Assembly: GCF_002726155.1 (NCBI RefSeq)
Contig: NZ_PBSH01000053.1
Span: 52,821 to 116,820, forward strand
Origin: Alcanivorax sp.
GTDB lineage: Bacteria > Pseudomonadota > Gammaproteobacteria > Pseudomonadales > Alcanivoracaceae
DNA length: 64,000 bases
Direction of reading: 5' to 3'
Positions 39,148-48,775 of this stretch are shown here, one piece after another. The position numbers were made by a program, and so were the translations under genes. The notes under the pieces are model-generated. The model searched no databases and was not told where the DNA came from. It saw only the letters and a program-made list of their open reading frames with translations. The first letter of the stretch is position 1. Every line of letters begins with the position of its first letter.

Positions 39148-39828
39148 CTAGCGTGCGACCAACATCTGCAGGCGGCCGCCCACTTTCTGGGCGCGATCAG
39201 CCAGATCGCCTACCCATTCGATGATCTTGTAGAGAAAAATGACATCCACCGGGGGCAGTTCGCTTTCCAGCTTGAACAGGGTGGAACGGATGGTGATCTG
39301 CTGCTCGTCGTTGTTGCGCTCCAGCCGGTCCAGCTCTTCGATGAGCTCTTCCACGATCTGGACTTCGCGGCCACTGAAGCCGGTTTCGATGAGCTCATCG
39401 AGTTCATTGATGGCTTTCTGGGCCTGGGCGGAGGTGTCGATGGCACCTTGTACATAGCTCAGCATGACATCAGCCAGTACCGCGGGAATCGTCATCTGCC
39501 GGCCCAGCATCAGCCCGGAGATGTCTTTGGCCTTGTTGGCCACCTTGTCCTGCACGCTGATCAGGTCGAGAAGATCGGTGCGGGGCATGGGCAAAAACAG
39601 GCTTTTGGGCAGGTTCAGTCGAAATTCTTTCTTCAGTTCGTCGGCCTGGTTTTCCAGCTCCGCGATGCGTTTGCGGGCGGCGCGGGCTTTGTCCCAGTCG
39701 CTTTCGGTCACGGCAGCGAAGAAGTCTGCGAGTGTGCGGGCACAGTCGTGAACGGTGTCGTAGTGCTGTTGCAGGGGTTTGATTGGCGAGCGGCCGAACA
39801 GGCCGGCAATGGAGCTTCCAAAGGACAT
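39148..39828 (-). CDS. DUF47/TIGR00153 family PhoU-like protein
   Basis: 226 aa helical; FGRSPIKPLQQHYDTVHDCARTL...; upstream of pit. Confidence 0.9.
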   Translation of the reverse strand: MSFGSSIAGLFGRSPIKPLQQHYDTVHDCARTLADFFAAVTESDWDKARAARKRIAELENQADELKKEFRLNLPKSLFLPMPRTDLLDLISVQDKVANKAKDISGLMLGRQMTIPAVLADVMLSYVQGAIDTSAQAQKAINELDELIETGFSGREVQIVEELIEELDRLERNNDEQQITIRSTLFKLESELPPVDVIFLYKIIEWVGDLADRAQKVGGRLQMLVAR

Positions 39829-40140
39829 AGGCGCCTCGGGTCCAAGTTTTAGGGTTGGAAACAGCTTCCCATGATGCCGCTATTCGCTGCTGGCGGGTAG
39901 CGGCGGCGGGCCGGTGACAACGATGTCACAGTTCCGTCATGAATTGGGTCGCGAGTATAGAGAAAGCGGACGGGGCTGTCAGGGGTTCAGTGTTAGGGTT
40001 ACAGTAAAGAGGCTGATAGCCCGCCTTTGGCTACGCCAGAATAATGAGATGACTCCGGTTCACCGGGGCTGTATTTGTGTTTCTCCGTTGTGGTGCGGGC
40101 GCCGCCCGCGTGCTGTGAAGAATTTGGGAGAGTAGAAAGA

Positions 40141-41952
40141 GTGACGAAAGTGAGCGCTAACGCCCCCGCTGATCCCGCCAAGTTGGACGGCCTGCTGATT
40201 GATGTGCGCTGGTTGATGCGCGAGTTGCTGGATGAAGGCCGCGTCAGCCAGGAAGACTTCAACGTCATCTCTACCACGCCGCGCGAGAAGAAAGAGCTGA
40301 ATTGGCACGCCATTCAGGTGCTGGCCAAATACCGCCTCACGGACCGGACCGATACCCATCAGTTGCTGGATGTGGACTTTCTGACCCAGTGGCTGTCGGC
40401 CAAAAGCGGTTTGCCGGTATACAACATTGACCCGCTCAAGGTGCATGTGGATCAGGTCACCAATGTGATGAGCTACGCTTTCGCCGAGCGCCACGGCATC
40501 GTGGCGGTGGAAGTGCACCGTGACAAGGTGGTGGTGGCCTGCGATCAGCCTTTTGTGCGTGACTGGCAACCCCATTTGCAGCAGGTGCTGCGCGATCGTG
40601 AGCTGGAAGTGGTGCTGGTCAATCCGGAGCAAATGCGCCGCTACCGGATCGAGTTCTATAACCTGAGCCGCTCCATCGCCGGCGCCGCTGGCAATACCGG
40701 CCAGGAAATGTCGGGCATTACCAACTTCGAGCAGTTGCTGGAAGTGGGCAAGGGGCATCACGACGCGGACGATCAGCATATCGTCAATATTGTGGACTGG
40801 ATTCTGCAGTACGCGTTTTCCCAGCGGGCCAGTGATATTCATCTGGAGCCGCGCCGGGAAACCGGCAAGATGCGTTTTCGCATCGATGGTGTCTTGCACG
40901 ATGTGTATGAATTGCCGGCGGCCATCATGGCGGCGGTGACCAGCCGTTTGAAAATCCTCAGCCGCCTGAACGTGGCGGAAAAGCGCAAACCCCAGGATGG
41001 GCGATTGAAAACCAAGTCGCCGGAAGGGGATGAGATCGAACTGCGTATCTCCACGCTGCCCACCGCGTTTGGGGAAAAAATGGTGATGCGGGTGTTCGAT
41101 CCGGACGTGCTGGTGCGCAGCTTCGAGCAGCTGGGCTTTAGCAAAGAGGATCACGATACCTGGAACCAGATGACCAGCCATCCCCATGGCATCATCTTTG
41201 TGACCGGACCCACCGGTTCGGGGAAAACCACCACGCTGTATTCCACTCTCAAGCAGCTGGCCACCAGTGAGGTGAATGTCTGCACCATTGAGGATCCCAT
41301 CGAAATGGTGGAGCCCAGCTTCAACCAAATGCAGATCCAGGCCAATATCGATGTGGACTTTGCCCAGGGGGTGAAGGCCATGCTGCGTCAGGATCCGGAT
41401 ATCATCATGATCGGTGAGATTCGCGACCTGAAAACCGCCGATATGGCCATTCAGGCGGCGCTGACCGGCCACCTGGTGCTGTCGACCCTGCACACCAATG
41501 ACGCGCCGTCCTCGGTGACGCGCCTCATTGACCTGGGCGTGCCGCCCTACATGATCAGTGCCACGGTGCTGGGGGTGATGGCACAGCGGCTGGTGCGAAC
41601 CCTGTGCCCGAACTGCAAGGCGCCCAGTGAAACGGACCCGCTGGCCTGGGATGAGCTGGTTCGCCCCTTCAAGATGAAGATGCCAGAGACGCTGTATCAG
41701 CCAGTGGGTTGCCTGGAATGCCGGGGCACGGGTTATCGGGGCCGTATGGGGGTGTATGAAACCATGCCGTTGCGCACCACCCTGAAGAATCACATCACCC
41801 GTGGCGCAGACCTGGAAACCCTCACCCGGGCGTCGCTGAAATCGGGCATGAAGCCGCTGCGTATCAGCGGGGCCATGAAAGTGGCGAAAGGCTTGACCAC
41901 CATTGAAGAGGTTATGCGGGTGACACCGTCACAGGATATCCTGATGGGGTGA
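40141..41952 (+). CDS. GspE/PulE/PilB family secretion ATPase
   Basis: Walker A GPTGSGKTTTLYSTL, Asp box EDPIEM, Walker B MIGEIRD, CPNCK...CLECRGTGYRGR zinc motif; GTG start. Confidence 0.9.
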   Translation: MTKVSANAPADPAKLDGLLIDVRWLMRELLDEGRVSQEDFNVISTTPREKKELNWHAIQVLAKYRLTDRTDTHQLLDVDFLTQWLSAKSGLPVYNIDPLKVHVDQVTNVMSYAFAERHGIVAVEVHRDKVVVACDQPFVRDWQPHLQQVLRDRELEVVLVNPEQMRRYRIEFYNLSRSIAGAAGNTGQEMSGITNFEQLLEVGKGHHDADDQHIVNIVDWILQYAFSQRASDIHLEPRRETGKMRFRIDGVLHDVYELPAAIMAAVTSRLKILSRLNVAEKRKPQDGRLKTKSPEGDEIELRISTLPTAFGEKMVMRVFDPDVLVRSFEQLGFSKEDHDTWNQMTSHPHGIIFVTGPTGSGKTTTLYSTLKQLATSEVNVCTIEDPIEMVEPSFNQMQIQANIDVDFAQGVKAMLRQDPDIIMIGEIRDLKTADMAIQAALTGHLVLSTLHTNDAPSSVTRLIDLGVPPYMISATVLGVMAQRLVRTLCPNCKAPSETDPLAWDELVRPFKMKMPETLYQPVGCLECRGTGYRGRMGVYETMPLRTTLKNHITRGADLETLTRASLKSGMKPLRISGAMKVAKGLTTIEEVMRVTPSQDILMG

Positions 41953-42063
41953 ATGAACGCCGGATGCCCGATGCCGGAAGCGTGACGCCAAAAAACCGAG
42001 CTCTCGTCAGGCGTCAGGCGTCATGCTTGTAGCTTTCCCCTCGCCGTACGACAATAGCCGCCC

Positions 42064-44928
42064 ATGAATGAACCCCAATATCACTCCCTGCCGGATGAAC
42101 TCTCGGTGCTGGTCAGCCAGCACTGGATGCACTTTGTCGAATCCGGGCACCGTATCCCCGATGGCCTGTTGGCCGACTTGCCCCGTGTATGGGCGGGCTC
42201 TGACTACGTGGCGGCCCAGTTTCAGCGCGATCCGGGGCTGGGGGAGTGGCTGCTGGCCAGTGACCTTAGCCAGGCGCTGGCGGCGTCGTCCCTGAAAGAG
42301 GAAATTCGCACCCTGCTGACGCAATGCGACAGCGAGGACAGCCTCAAACGGGCCCTGCGCCGTCTGCGTCATCGTCATATGGTGCGCATTGTCTGGCGGG
42401 ATCTGGCCCGGATCGGCGATTACCACAGTGCCGTGGCGGACCTGTCGTTGCTGGCGGATACCCTTATCGACGAGGCGCTGTCGGTGCTGTACGGCTGGGC
42501 CTGTGAGCGCAGTGGTACCCCGCTGGACCCGGACGGTAACCCCGTGAGGCTGGTGGTGCTGGCCATGGGCAAGCTGGGCGCCCACGAGCTGAACCTGTCT
42601 TCCGATATCGACCTGATTTTTGCCTACGAGCACGAGGGTGAAATAGAAGGCGAGCGCCGCGCGCTAACCCACCATCAATTCTTTGTTCGCCTGGGCCAGC
42701 AATTGATCAAGGCGCTGGATCAGACCACTGCCGACGGTTTTGTTTTCCGGGTAGATATGCGTCTGCGTCCTTGGGGAAAGAGCGGTGTTTTGGCGATCGG
42801 TTTCGATGCCATGGAAGGGTATTACGAAACCCAGGGCCGCGAATGGGAGCGTTATGCGCTGATCAAGATGCGGCCCATGGCTGGCGATCTGCAGGCCGGT
42901 GATCGCCTGATCAAGCGCTTGAATCCCTTCGTTTATCGCCGCTATATCGACTACGGCGCCTTCCAGTCCTTGCGGGAAATGAAGTCCCTGATCGAGCGGG
43001 AAGTGAATCGCAAGGGCATGCAGGCCGATGTGAAGCTGGGCGCCGGTGGTATTCGTGAAGTGGAATTTATTGTGCAGGCGTTTCAGCTGATTCGTGGTGG
43101 TCAGCTGCCAGCCCTGCGTGAGCCGAATCTGATCAAGGTTTTGCCGCAACTGGTGGAGCTGGAGCTGCTGCCCGACGATGTGGCCGATGAGCTCACCGAG
43201 GCCTACCTGTTCCTGCGGGATGTGGAGCACCGCCTGCAGGCGGTGGCGGACAAGCAGACTCAGCGCTTGCCGGATGACGAATTGGGCTGGCAGCGGCTGA
43301 CGTTTGCCATGGGCTTTTCTGCCCGTGCCGCCTTTGAGCGCAAGCTTCGCCGTTACCGGGAGAGTGTGCGCCATCATTTCAGCCAGGTGATTGCCGACCC
43401 GGAACAGGAAACCGATGCGGCCCAGGGGGCCGATCAGGAGCTGCTGGATCTGTGGTTGGGCGAGCTGGATGACGATGCTGCGGTAGCACAGCTCAGTGCC
43501 ATCGGTGTGCAGGATGCCGATGCCGTTTATGCCAAGCTGGATGTGTTCCGCAATAGTCGGTCGGTAGAAAACATGCAGACCATCAGCCGTGAGCGGCTGG
43601 ACCGGTTGATGCCGTTGATGCTCGAAGCCCTGGGCTACCAGGGGCATGGTGAAACGACGGCCACGCGTTTGATTGCCTTTGTTGAAGCGGTATTGCGCCG
43701 CAGTGCCTACATTGCACTTCTGGTGGAAAACCCCAGCGCGCTGACCCAGTTGGTGAAATTGTCTGGCGCCAGCCCCTGGATTGCCGAGCGACTCACCCGT
43801 CACCCGGTGTTGCTCGACGAGCTTCTCGACGTGCGCACCCTTTACTCGCCGCCGGAACGGGCAGAGCTGAATGACGAGCTGCGCCAGCAGTTGTTGCGGG
43901 TGGCAGAAGATGACCTGGAACAACAGATGGAGGTGCTGCGTAATTTCAAGCAGGCCCATCTGTTGCGGGTGGCGGCGTCGGAAGTGACCGAAGTGCTGCC
44001 ATTGATGAAGGTAAGCGATTACCTGACCTGGCTGGCCGAGAGTATTCTCAATCAGGTGGTGATGCTGGCCTGGGAGCCCATGGTCGAGCGCCACGGTCGC
44101 CCGTCGCGGGATGATGGCCAGCCCTGTAGCCCGGATTTTGTGGTGGTGGGCTATGGCAAGCTGGGGGGCATCGAGCTGGGACACAATTCCGACCTGGACC
44201 TGGTGTTCCTTCACGATGCGGCCAGTGGTGGCATGACCGACGGGGAAAAATCTGTCTCTAACGAGCAGTTTTATGCCCGCCTGGGGCAGCGCATCGTGCA
44301 TATCATCGGCACGCGCACCATGAGCGGCCAGCTCTACGAAGTGGATACGCGCCTGCGCCCGTCCGGTAGTGCCGGGCTGTTGGTGAGTTCCATGGATGCG
44401 TTTGAAAAGTACCAGCGCAACGATGCCTGGACCTGGGAGCATCAGGCGCTGGTGCGTGCCCGGGTGGTGGCCGGTTGCAGCCGGGCGCGTACCCGCTTCA
44501 ACGATATTCGTCATCAGGTGCTGTGTGATTCGCGCCCGCAGGACAAACTCCGCGAAGACGTGCTGGCCATGCGGACCAAGATGGTGGATCACCTGGCCGA
44601 CAAAACCCCGGACACTTTTCACCTCAAGCAGGATCCGGGAGGTATCGTTGATATCGAATTTATGGTGCAATACGGGGTTCTGAGATGGGCCTCCTCCCAC
44701 GGTGAACTGACCCGCTTCACCGATAATGTGCGCTTGCTGGAAACACTGGCCGCATTGGACATTATGTCGGCACAGGATGCCGGCCTGCTGCGGGAAGCCT
44801 ACCTGGCTTACCGGTCCGCGGCTCATCGCGCCTCGTTGCGCAAAGAGAAATCCATTGTCGACGACACTCAATTCCGCGATTTGCGTGAAGGCGTGCGAGC
44901 GATCTGGAAGCATTGGTTCGACCTGTAG
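42064..44928 (+). CDS. glnE: Bifunctional glutamine synthetase adenylyltransferase/deadenylase
   Basis: 954 aa; two nucleotidyltransferase motifs (GKLGAHELNLSSDIDLIFAYEHEG; GKLGGIELGHNSDLDLVFLHD). Confidence 0.97.
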   Translation: MNEPQYHSLPDELSVLVSQHWMHFVESGHRIPDGLLADLPRVWAGSDYVAAQFQRDPGLGEWLLASDLSQALAASSLKEEIRTLLTQCDSEDSLKRALRRLRHRHMVRIVWRDLARIGDYHSAVADLSLLADTLIDEALSVLYGWACERSGTPLDPDGNPVRLVVLAMGKLGAHELNLSSDIDLIFAYEHEGEIEGERRALTHHQFFVRLGQQLIKALDQTTADGFVFRVDMRLRPWGKSGVLAIGFDAMEGYYETQGREWERYALIKMRPMAGDLQAGDRLIKRLNPFVYRRYIDYGAFQSLREMKSLIEREVNRKGMQADVKLGAGGIREVEFIVQAFQLIRGGQLPALREPNLIKVLPQLVELELLPDDVADELTEAYLFLRDVEHRLQAVADKQTQRLPDDELGWQRLTFAMGFSARAAFERKLRRYRESVRHHFSQVIADPEQETDAAQGADQELLDLWLGELDDDAAVAQLSAIGVQDADAVYAKLDVFRNSRSVENMQTISRERLDRLMPLMLEALGYQGHGETTATRLIAFVEAVLRRSAYIALLVENPSALTQLVKLSGASPWIAERLTRHPVLLDELLDVRTLYSPPERAELNDELRQQLLRVAEDDLEQQMEVLRNFKQAHLLRVAASEVTEVLPLMKVSDYLTWLAESILNQVVMLAWEPMVERHGRPSRDDGQPCSPDFVVVGYGKLGGIELGHNSDLDLVFLHDAASGGMTDGEKSVSNEQFYARLGQRIVHIIGTRTMSGQLYEVDTRLRPSGSAGLLVSSMDAFEKYQRNDAWTWEHQALVRARVVAGCSRARTRFNDIRHQVLCDSRPQDKLREDVLAMRTKMVDHLADKTPDTFHLKQDPGGIVDIEFMVQYGVLRWASSHGELTRFTDNVRLLETLAALDIMSAQDAGLLREAYLAYRSAAHRASLRKEKSIVDDTQFRDLREGVRAIWKHWFDL

Positions 44929-44970
44929 GGCGTTCGCTCAAGGGTCCTTAGTTCTGGGAGTATCACTGCC

Positions 44971-45897
44971 ATGTCGATGGCTGTAAGAGACGGTTTTATC
45001 TGGTTGGATGGCGAGCTGGTTCCCTGGCAGGAGGCCAAGGTGCACGTGCTGACGCACACCCTGCATTATGGCATGGGCGTTTTTGAGGGCGTGCGCGCCT
45101 ACGAAACGGCAAACGGCCCGGCTGTTTTTCGCCTGCAGGATCACACCGACCGGTTTTTCAACAGTGCGCATATTCTCAACATGAAGCTGCCCTTTACCAA
45201 GGAGCAGATCAACGAGGCGCATCTGTCAGCAATTCGTGAAAATAATTTGCCTCACGCCTACCTGCGCCCGATGGCGTTTTACGGTAGCGAAGGCATGGGC
45301 CTGCGTGCCCACAACCTGAAAGTGCATGTGATGGTGGCGGCTTGGGAATGGCCGTCCTACATGTCACCGGAGGCACTGGAGCTGGGCATCAAGGTGCGCA
45401 CATCCAGCTATACGCGTCACCATGTGAACATCACCATGTGTAAGGCGAAGGCCAACGGTAACTACATGAACTCCATGCTGGCGCTGAACGAAGCGCTGTC
45501 TGGCGGTGCCGATGAGGCGTTGCTGCTGGATAACGAAGGGTATGTGGCGGAAGGCTCCGGTGAGAATGTGTTCCTGGTTCGTGACGGTATCATCTACACC
45601 CCGGAACTGACCTCTTGCCTGGATGGCATTACCCGCAAAACCATCATTCAGTTGGCCGAAGAGCGCGGTTACCCGGTGCGCGAAAAGCGGATTACCCGCG
45701 ACGAGTTGTACATCGCCGATGAGGCTTTCTTCACGGGGACTGCCGCTGAAGTGATGCCGATTCGTGAGCTGGACGGCCGCATCATCGGTGCAGGCAAGCG
45801 TGGCCCGGTCACCGAGCAATTGCAGGCGGTGTATTTCGATCTGGTGCGCGGCAAGCTGGATGACGACTATGGAGACTGGCTCACTTACGTGAGCTAA
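44971..45897 (+). CDS. ilvE: Branched-chain amino acid aminotransferase
   Basis: HTLHYGMGVFEGVRAYET..., YVAEGSGENVFLVRDGIIYTPEL...CLDGITRKTI. Confidence 0.96.
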   Translation: MSMAVRDGFIWLDGELVPWQEAKVHVLTHTLHYGMGVFEGVRAYETANGPAVFRLQDHTDRFFNSAHILNMKLPFTKEQINEAHLSAIRENNLPHAYLRPMAFYGSEGMGLRAHNLKVHVMVAAWEWPSYMSPEALELGIKVRTSSYTRHHVNITMCKAKANGNYMNSMLALNEALSGGADEALLLDNEGYVAEGSGENVFLVRDGIIYTPELTSCLDGITRKTIIQLAEERGYPVREKRITRDELYIADEAFFTGTAAEVMPIRELDGRIIGAGKRGPVTEQLQAVYFDLVRGKLDDDYGDWLTYVS

Positions 45898-45905
45898 ACA
45901 GGCGG

Positions 45906-46961
45906 ATGCCGGCTACCTTGACCGACTCGCCCTCCGCCATCCTTGTCGTCGGCCCGTCCTGGGTCGGCGACATGGTGATGGCGCAAACGCTGTTTTCCGA
46001 ACTGCGTCATCAATACCCCGATTGTGCTATCGATGTGCTGGCGCCGACCTGGTGCCGGCCGCTGCTGTCACGCATGCCTGAAGTGCGTGAGGCGCTGGCG
46101 TTGCCGTTTGACCATGGCGATTTGCGTCTTGGGGAGCGGCACGCACTGGGGAAATCCTTGCGCGGCCACTATCAGCAAAGTTATGTGCTGCCCAATTCGC
46201 TCAAGTCTGCGCTGGTGCCGTTTTCGGCGAAGGTCCCGGTGCGCACCGGCTGGCGCGGCGAAATGCGCTATGGGCTGCTCAACGATGTGCGCAAACTGGA
46301 CAAGCAACGCTACCCCTTGATGGTGCAGCGCTTTGTGGCGCTGGCGTTGCCGGAAGGCGCACCGGTTCCGGGGCTGGAAGATATTACCGCCCCGCACTTG
46401 CAGGTCAGTGACGATTCGCGCAATGGGGCTATGGCGGCGCATAATCTGAACCTGGACCGCCCGGTGCTGGGGCTGTGTCCCGGGGCTGAATTCGGTCCGG
46501 CCAAGCGCTGGCCGGAGCATCATTATGCTGCAGTGGCCCAGCACTGGATCGAGCGTGGCGGGCAGGTATGGATCTTTGGTTCCGGAAAAGACCAGCCCGT
46601 GGCCGATGTTATCGTCGGGTCGTTGGCGAATGGCGCCGATGAACATGCGGTGGTGCTGGCGGGGAATACGTCCCTGGAGCAGGCTGTGGACCTGCTCTCG
46701 GCCACCATGGCGGTGGTCAGTAATGATTCTGGCCTGATGCATATTGCGGCCGCCCTGAAGCGGCCACTGGTGTCCGTCTACGGCTCCACCTCTCCCGGCT
46801 TTACGCCTCCCCTGGGCGACCGGGTGGCAGTGGTACGATTGGGATTGGAGTGCAGTCCCTGTTTCGAGCGTGAATGCCCGCTGGGTCACTTGAACTGCTT
46901 GCGCCAACTGCCACCGTCGCAGGTTATTGAGGCTCTGGAGCAATTGGTTGGAGATGAGTGA
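45906..46961 (+). CDS. waaF: LPS heptosyltransferase II
   Basis: ILVVGPSWVGDMVMAQTLFSELRHQYPDCAIDVLAP..., VSNDSGLMHIAAALKRPLVSVYGSTSPGFTPPL; glnE-ilvE-waaF order. Confidence 0.94.
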   Translation: MPATLTDSPSAILVVGPSWVGDMVMAQTLFSELRHQYPDCAIDVLAPTWCRPLLSRMPEVREALALPFDHGDLRLGERHALGKSLRGHYQQSYVLPNSLKSALVPFSAKVPVRTGWRGEMRYGLLNDVRKLDKQRYPLMVQRFVALALPEGAPVPGLEDITAPHLQVSDDSRNGAMAAHNLNLDRPVLGLCPGAEFGPAKRWPEHHYAAVAQHWIERGGQVWIFGSGKDQPVADVIVGSLANGADEHAVVLAGNTSLEQAVDLLSATMAVVSNDSGLMHIAAALKRPLVSVYGSTSPGFTPPLGDRVAVVRLGLECSPCFERECPLGHLNCLRQLPPSQVIEALEQLVGDE

Positions 46962-47746
46962 TAGAAACGGAATTGAGCGCCAGTTATTTCCACCCCCACT
47001 GGCGACAGGCTTTACAAGGATGTGGCCTCACAACCATTGATGATTGGTTGGCTCTGGACAGAACTCTGGTCGACAAACCGAATCGGAGGGGACGCGGGCT
47101 GAGCCAGGTTTTTAGTGCTGTGGTCACTGATCCCGACGGTGTTGAGAAAAGGGTGTATATCAAACACCAGCGCAACTACGTGCGGCGCAGTGTGAGGCAC
47201 CCATTTCGCGGCCAGGCAACACTGTATCAGGAGTACAAGGCCATGATGCGTTGCTGGCAGATGGGTGTGCCCGTGGTAGAGCCGTTGTTTTTTTCTGCGA
47301 ACAATGTGAGCGGGGACAAGGAAGCCATGCTGGTGAGTCTGGGCCTGGAGAACTTTCAAAGTCTGGACAGTGCGCCTTTTCGCCAGCTGCCTTTGGGGCG
47401 TCGGGTTGCATTGATTCGGGATGTGGCGGCGGCAGTTCGGTTGCTGCATGAGCAAGGGCTGGCTCATCAAAATCTGTATCCCAAGCATGTTTTTGTTGCC
47501 TGGTCTGAGTTGCGGCAGCGATATGATACCCGGTTTATCGACCTGGAGCGTTGCCGGCCGCACTATCAGCACTGGCGCCCCCGTGTGCGGGATCTCGAAA
47601 GTCTGGCGAGGCGAACAAAAGGGTTGTCTGACCGGGACAGGCTGAGATTTCTGCGGGAATACCTTGCTCAACCCCTGGGAGGTGCTGCTGGACGCTCACT
47701 TCTGGACCGGTTGGAGCGAAAGTTTAAAGACAAGGTAGGTCGCTAA
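46958..47746 (+). CDS. WaaP/InaA-like lipopolysaccharide kinase
   Basis: VYIKHQRNYVRRSVRHPFRGQATLYQEYKAMMRCWQMGVPV..., LLHEQGLAHQNLYPKHVFV..., FIDLERCRP. Confidence 0.82.
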   Translation: MIETELSASYFHPHWRQALQGCGLTTIDDWLALDRTLVDKPNRRGRGLSQVFSAVVTDPDGVEKRVYIKHQRNYVRRSVRHPFRGQATLYQEYKAMMRCWQMGVPVVEPLFFSANNVSGDKEAMLVSLGLENFQSLDSAPFRQLPLGRRVALIRDVAAAVRLLHEQGLAHQNLYPKHVFVAWSELRQRYDTRFIDLERCRPHYQHWRPRVRDLESLARRTKGLSDRDRLRFLREYLAQPLGGAAGRSLLDRLERKFKDKVGR

Positions 47747-47749
47747 TTC

Positions 47750-48775
47750 ATGCGTGTGCTTCTGATCAAGACCTCCTCCATGGGGGATGTGATCCATACC
47801 CTGCCGGCTCTCACCGATGCGCTGGCTGCCATTCCTGATCTGCAGGTGGACTGGGTGGTGGAAGACAGCTTTGCCGACTTGGCCCGCCGTCACCCTGCCG
47901 TTCACACTGTCATTCCCTGTGCCCTGCGCCGCTGGCGTAAGCATCCCATCAAGGCGCGCCGCTCCGGGGAGTGGGCGGCTTTCAAGTCCGCCGTTCAGTC
48001 AACCTCCTATGATGCGGTGATTGATGCCCAGGGCTTGCTGAAAAGCGCGTTTGTTACGCGCCTCTCCCGTGGTCCCAAATTCGGTCTTGATAAGCACTCT
48101 GCGCGGGAGGGGTTGTCGGCCAGAGTACTGGATTATCCGCTCCCTGTGGCTCGCGGTCAGCACGCCATTAAGCGGGTTCGCCAATTGTTTTCCCTGGCTC
48201 TGGGTTACGCCCTTCCCGATGCCGCGCCAGACTATGGACTACCCCGTGAGCATGTACCAACGCCCTTGAGCGAGCCGGCAGAACTGGTGTTCTGTCATGG
48301 CACTACCTGGCCCACCAAACATTACCCGGAAGCCTTCTGGCGTCAGCTCCTTGAGTTGGCAAGTAGCGACGGCCACCGTGTCCATCTGCCCTGGGGTAAT
48401 AACGAAGAAAAGGCTCGCGCCGAGCGGCTGGCCGCGGGGCTGGAGCGCGTTTGTGTGTTGCCCAAAATGGGGCTGGATGCGCTGACCGACAAACTGTTGA
48501 GTTGGGATGCCTTTATCGCCGTGGATACCGGGCTGGCACATCTGGCCGCCGCTGCCGGCTTGCCGGGTGTGGCTCTGTATGGTCCTACGGACCCGATGCT
48601 GACCGGGGTGCTGGGCATGCGTGCTTCGTCATTGGCGGCGGATTTTCCCTGCGCGCCCTGCGTGCAGGAGAAATGCACTTACCGTGGGGAGCTGGGTAAG
48701 GGTGTGGAGCCGCCCTGTTTCAGTACCTTGAAGCCGGCTGCGGTCTGGCGGACGTTGCGGAGGCAGAATCCGTGA
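47750..48775 (+). CDS. waaC: LPS heptosyltransferase I
   Basis: MRVLLIKTSSMGDVIHTLPALTDALAAIPDLQVDWVVEDSFADLAR..., FIAVDTGLAHLAAAAGLPGVALYGPTDPMLTG. Confidence 0.94.
   Translation: MRVLLIKTSSMGDVIHTLPALTDALAAIPDLQVDWVVEDSFADLARRHPAVHTVIPCALRRWRKHPIKARRSGEWAAFKSAVQSTSYDAVIDAQGLLKSAFVTRLSRGPKFGLDKHSAREGLSARVLDYPLPVARGQHAIKRVRQLFSLALGYALPDAAPDYGLPREHVPTPLSEPAELVFCHGTTWPTKHYPEAFWRQLLELASSDGHRVHLPWGNNEEKARAERLAAGLERVCVLPKMGLDALTDKLLSWDAFIAVDTGLAHLAAAAGLPGVALYGPTDPMLTGVLGMRASSLAADFPCAPCVQEKCTYRGELGKGVEPPCFSTLKPAAVWRTLRRQNP

Noticed and set aside
40060-41793. 577 aa antisense ORF opposite the GspE-like ATPase gene
   Set aside because: Antisense shadow of a confident coding gene; no RBS or domain support.
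42664-44913. 749 aa antisense ORF opposite glnE
   Set aside because: Fully antisense to a clear glnE; low-complexity His/Gln/Arg-rich translation typical of GC-skewed antisense frames; no recognisable domain.
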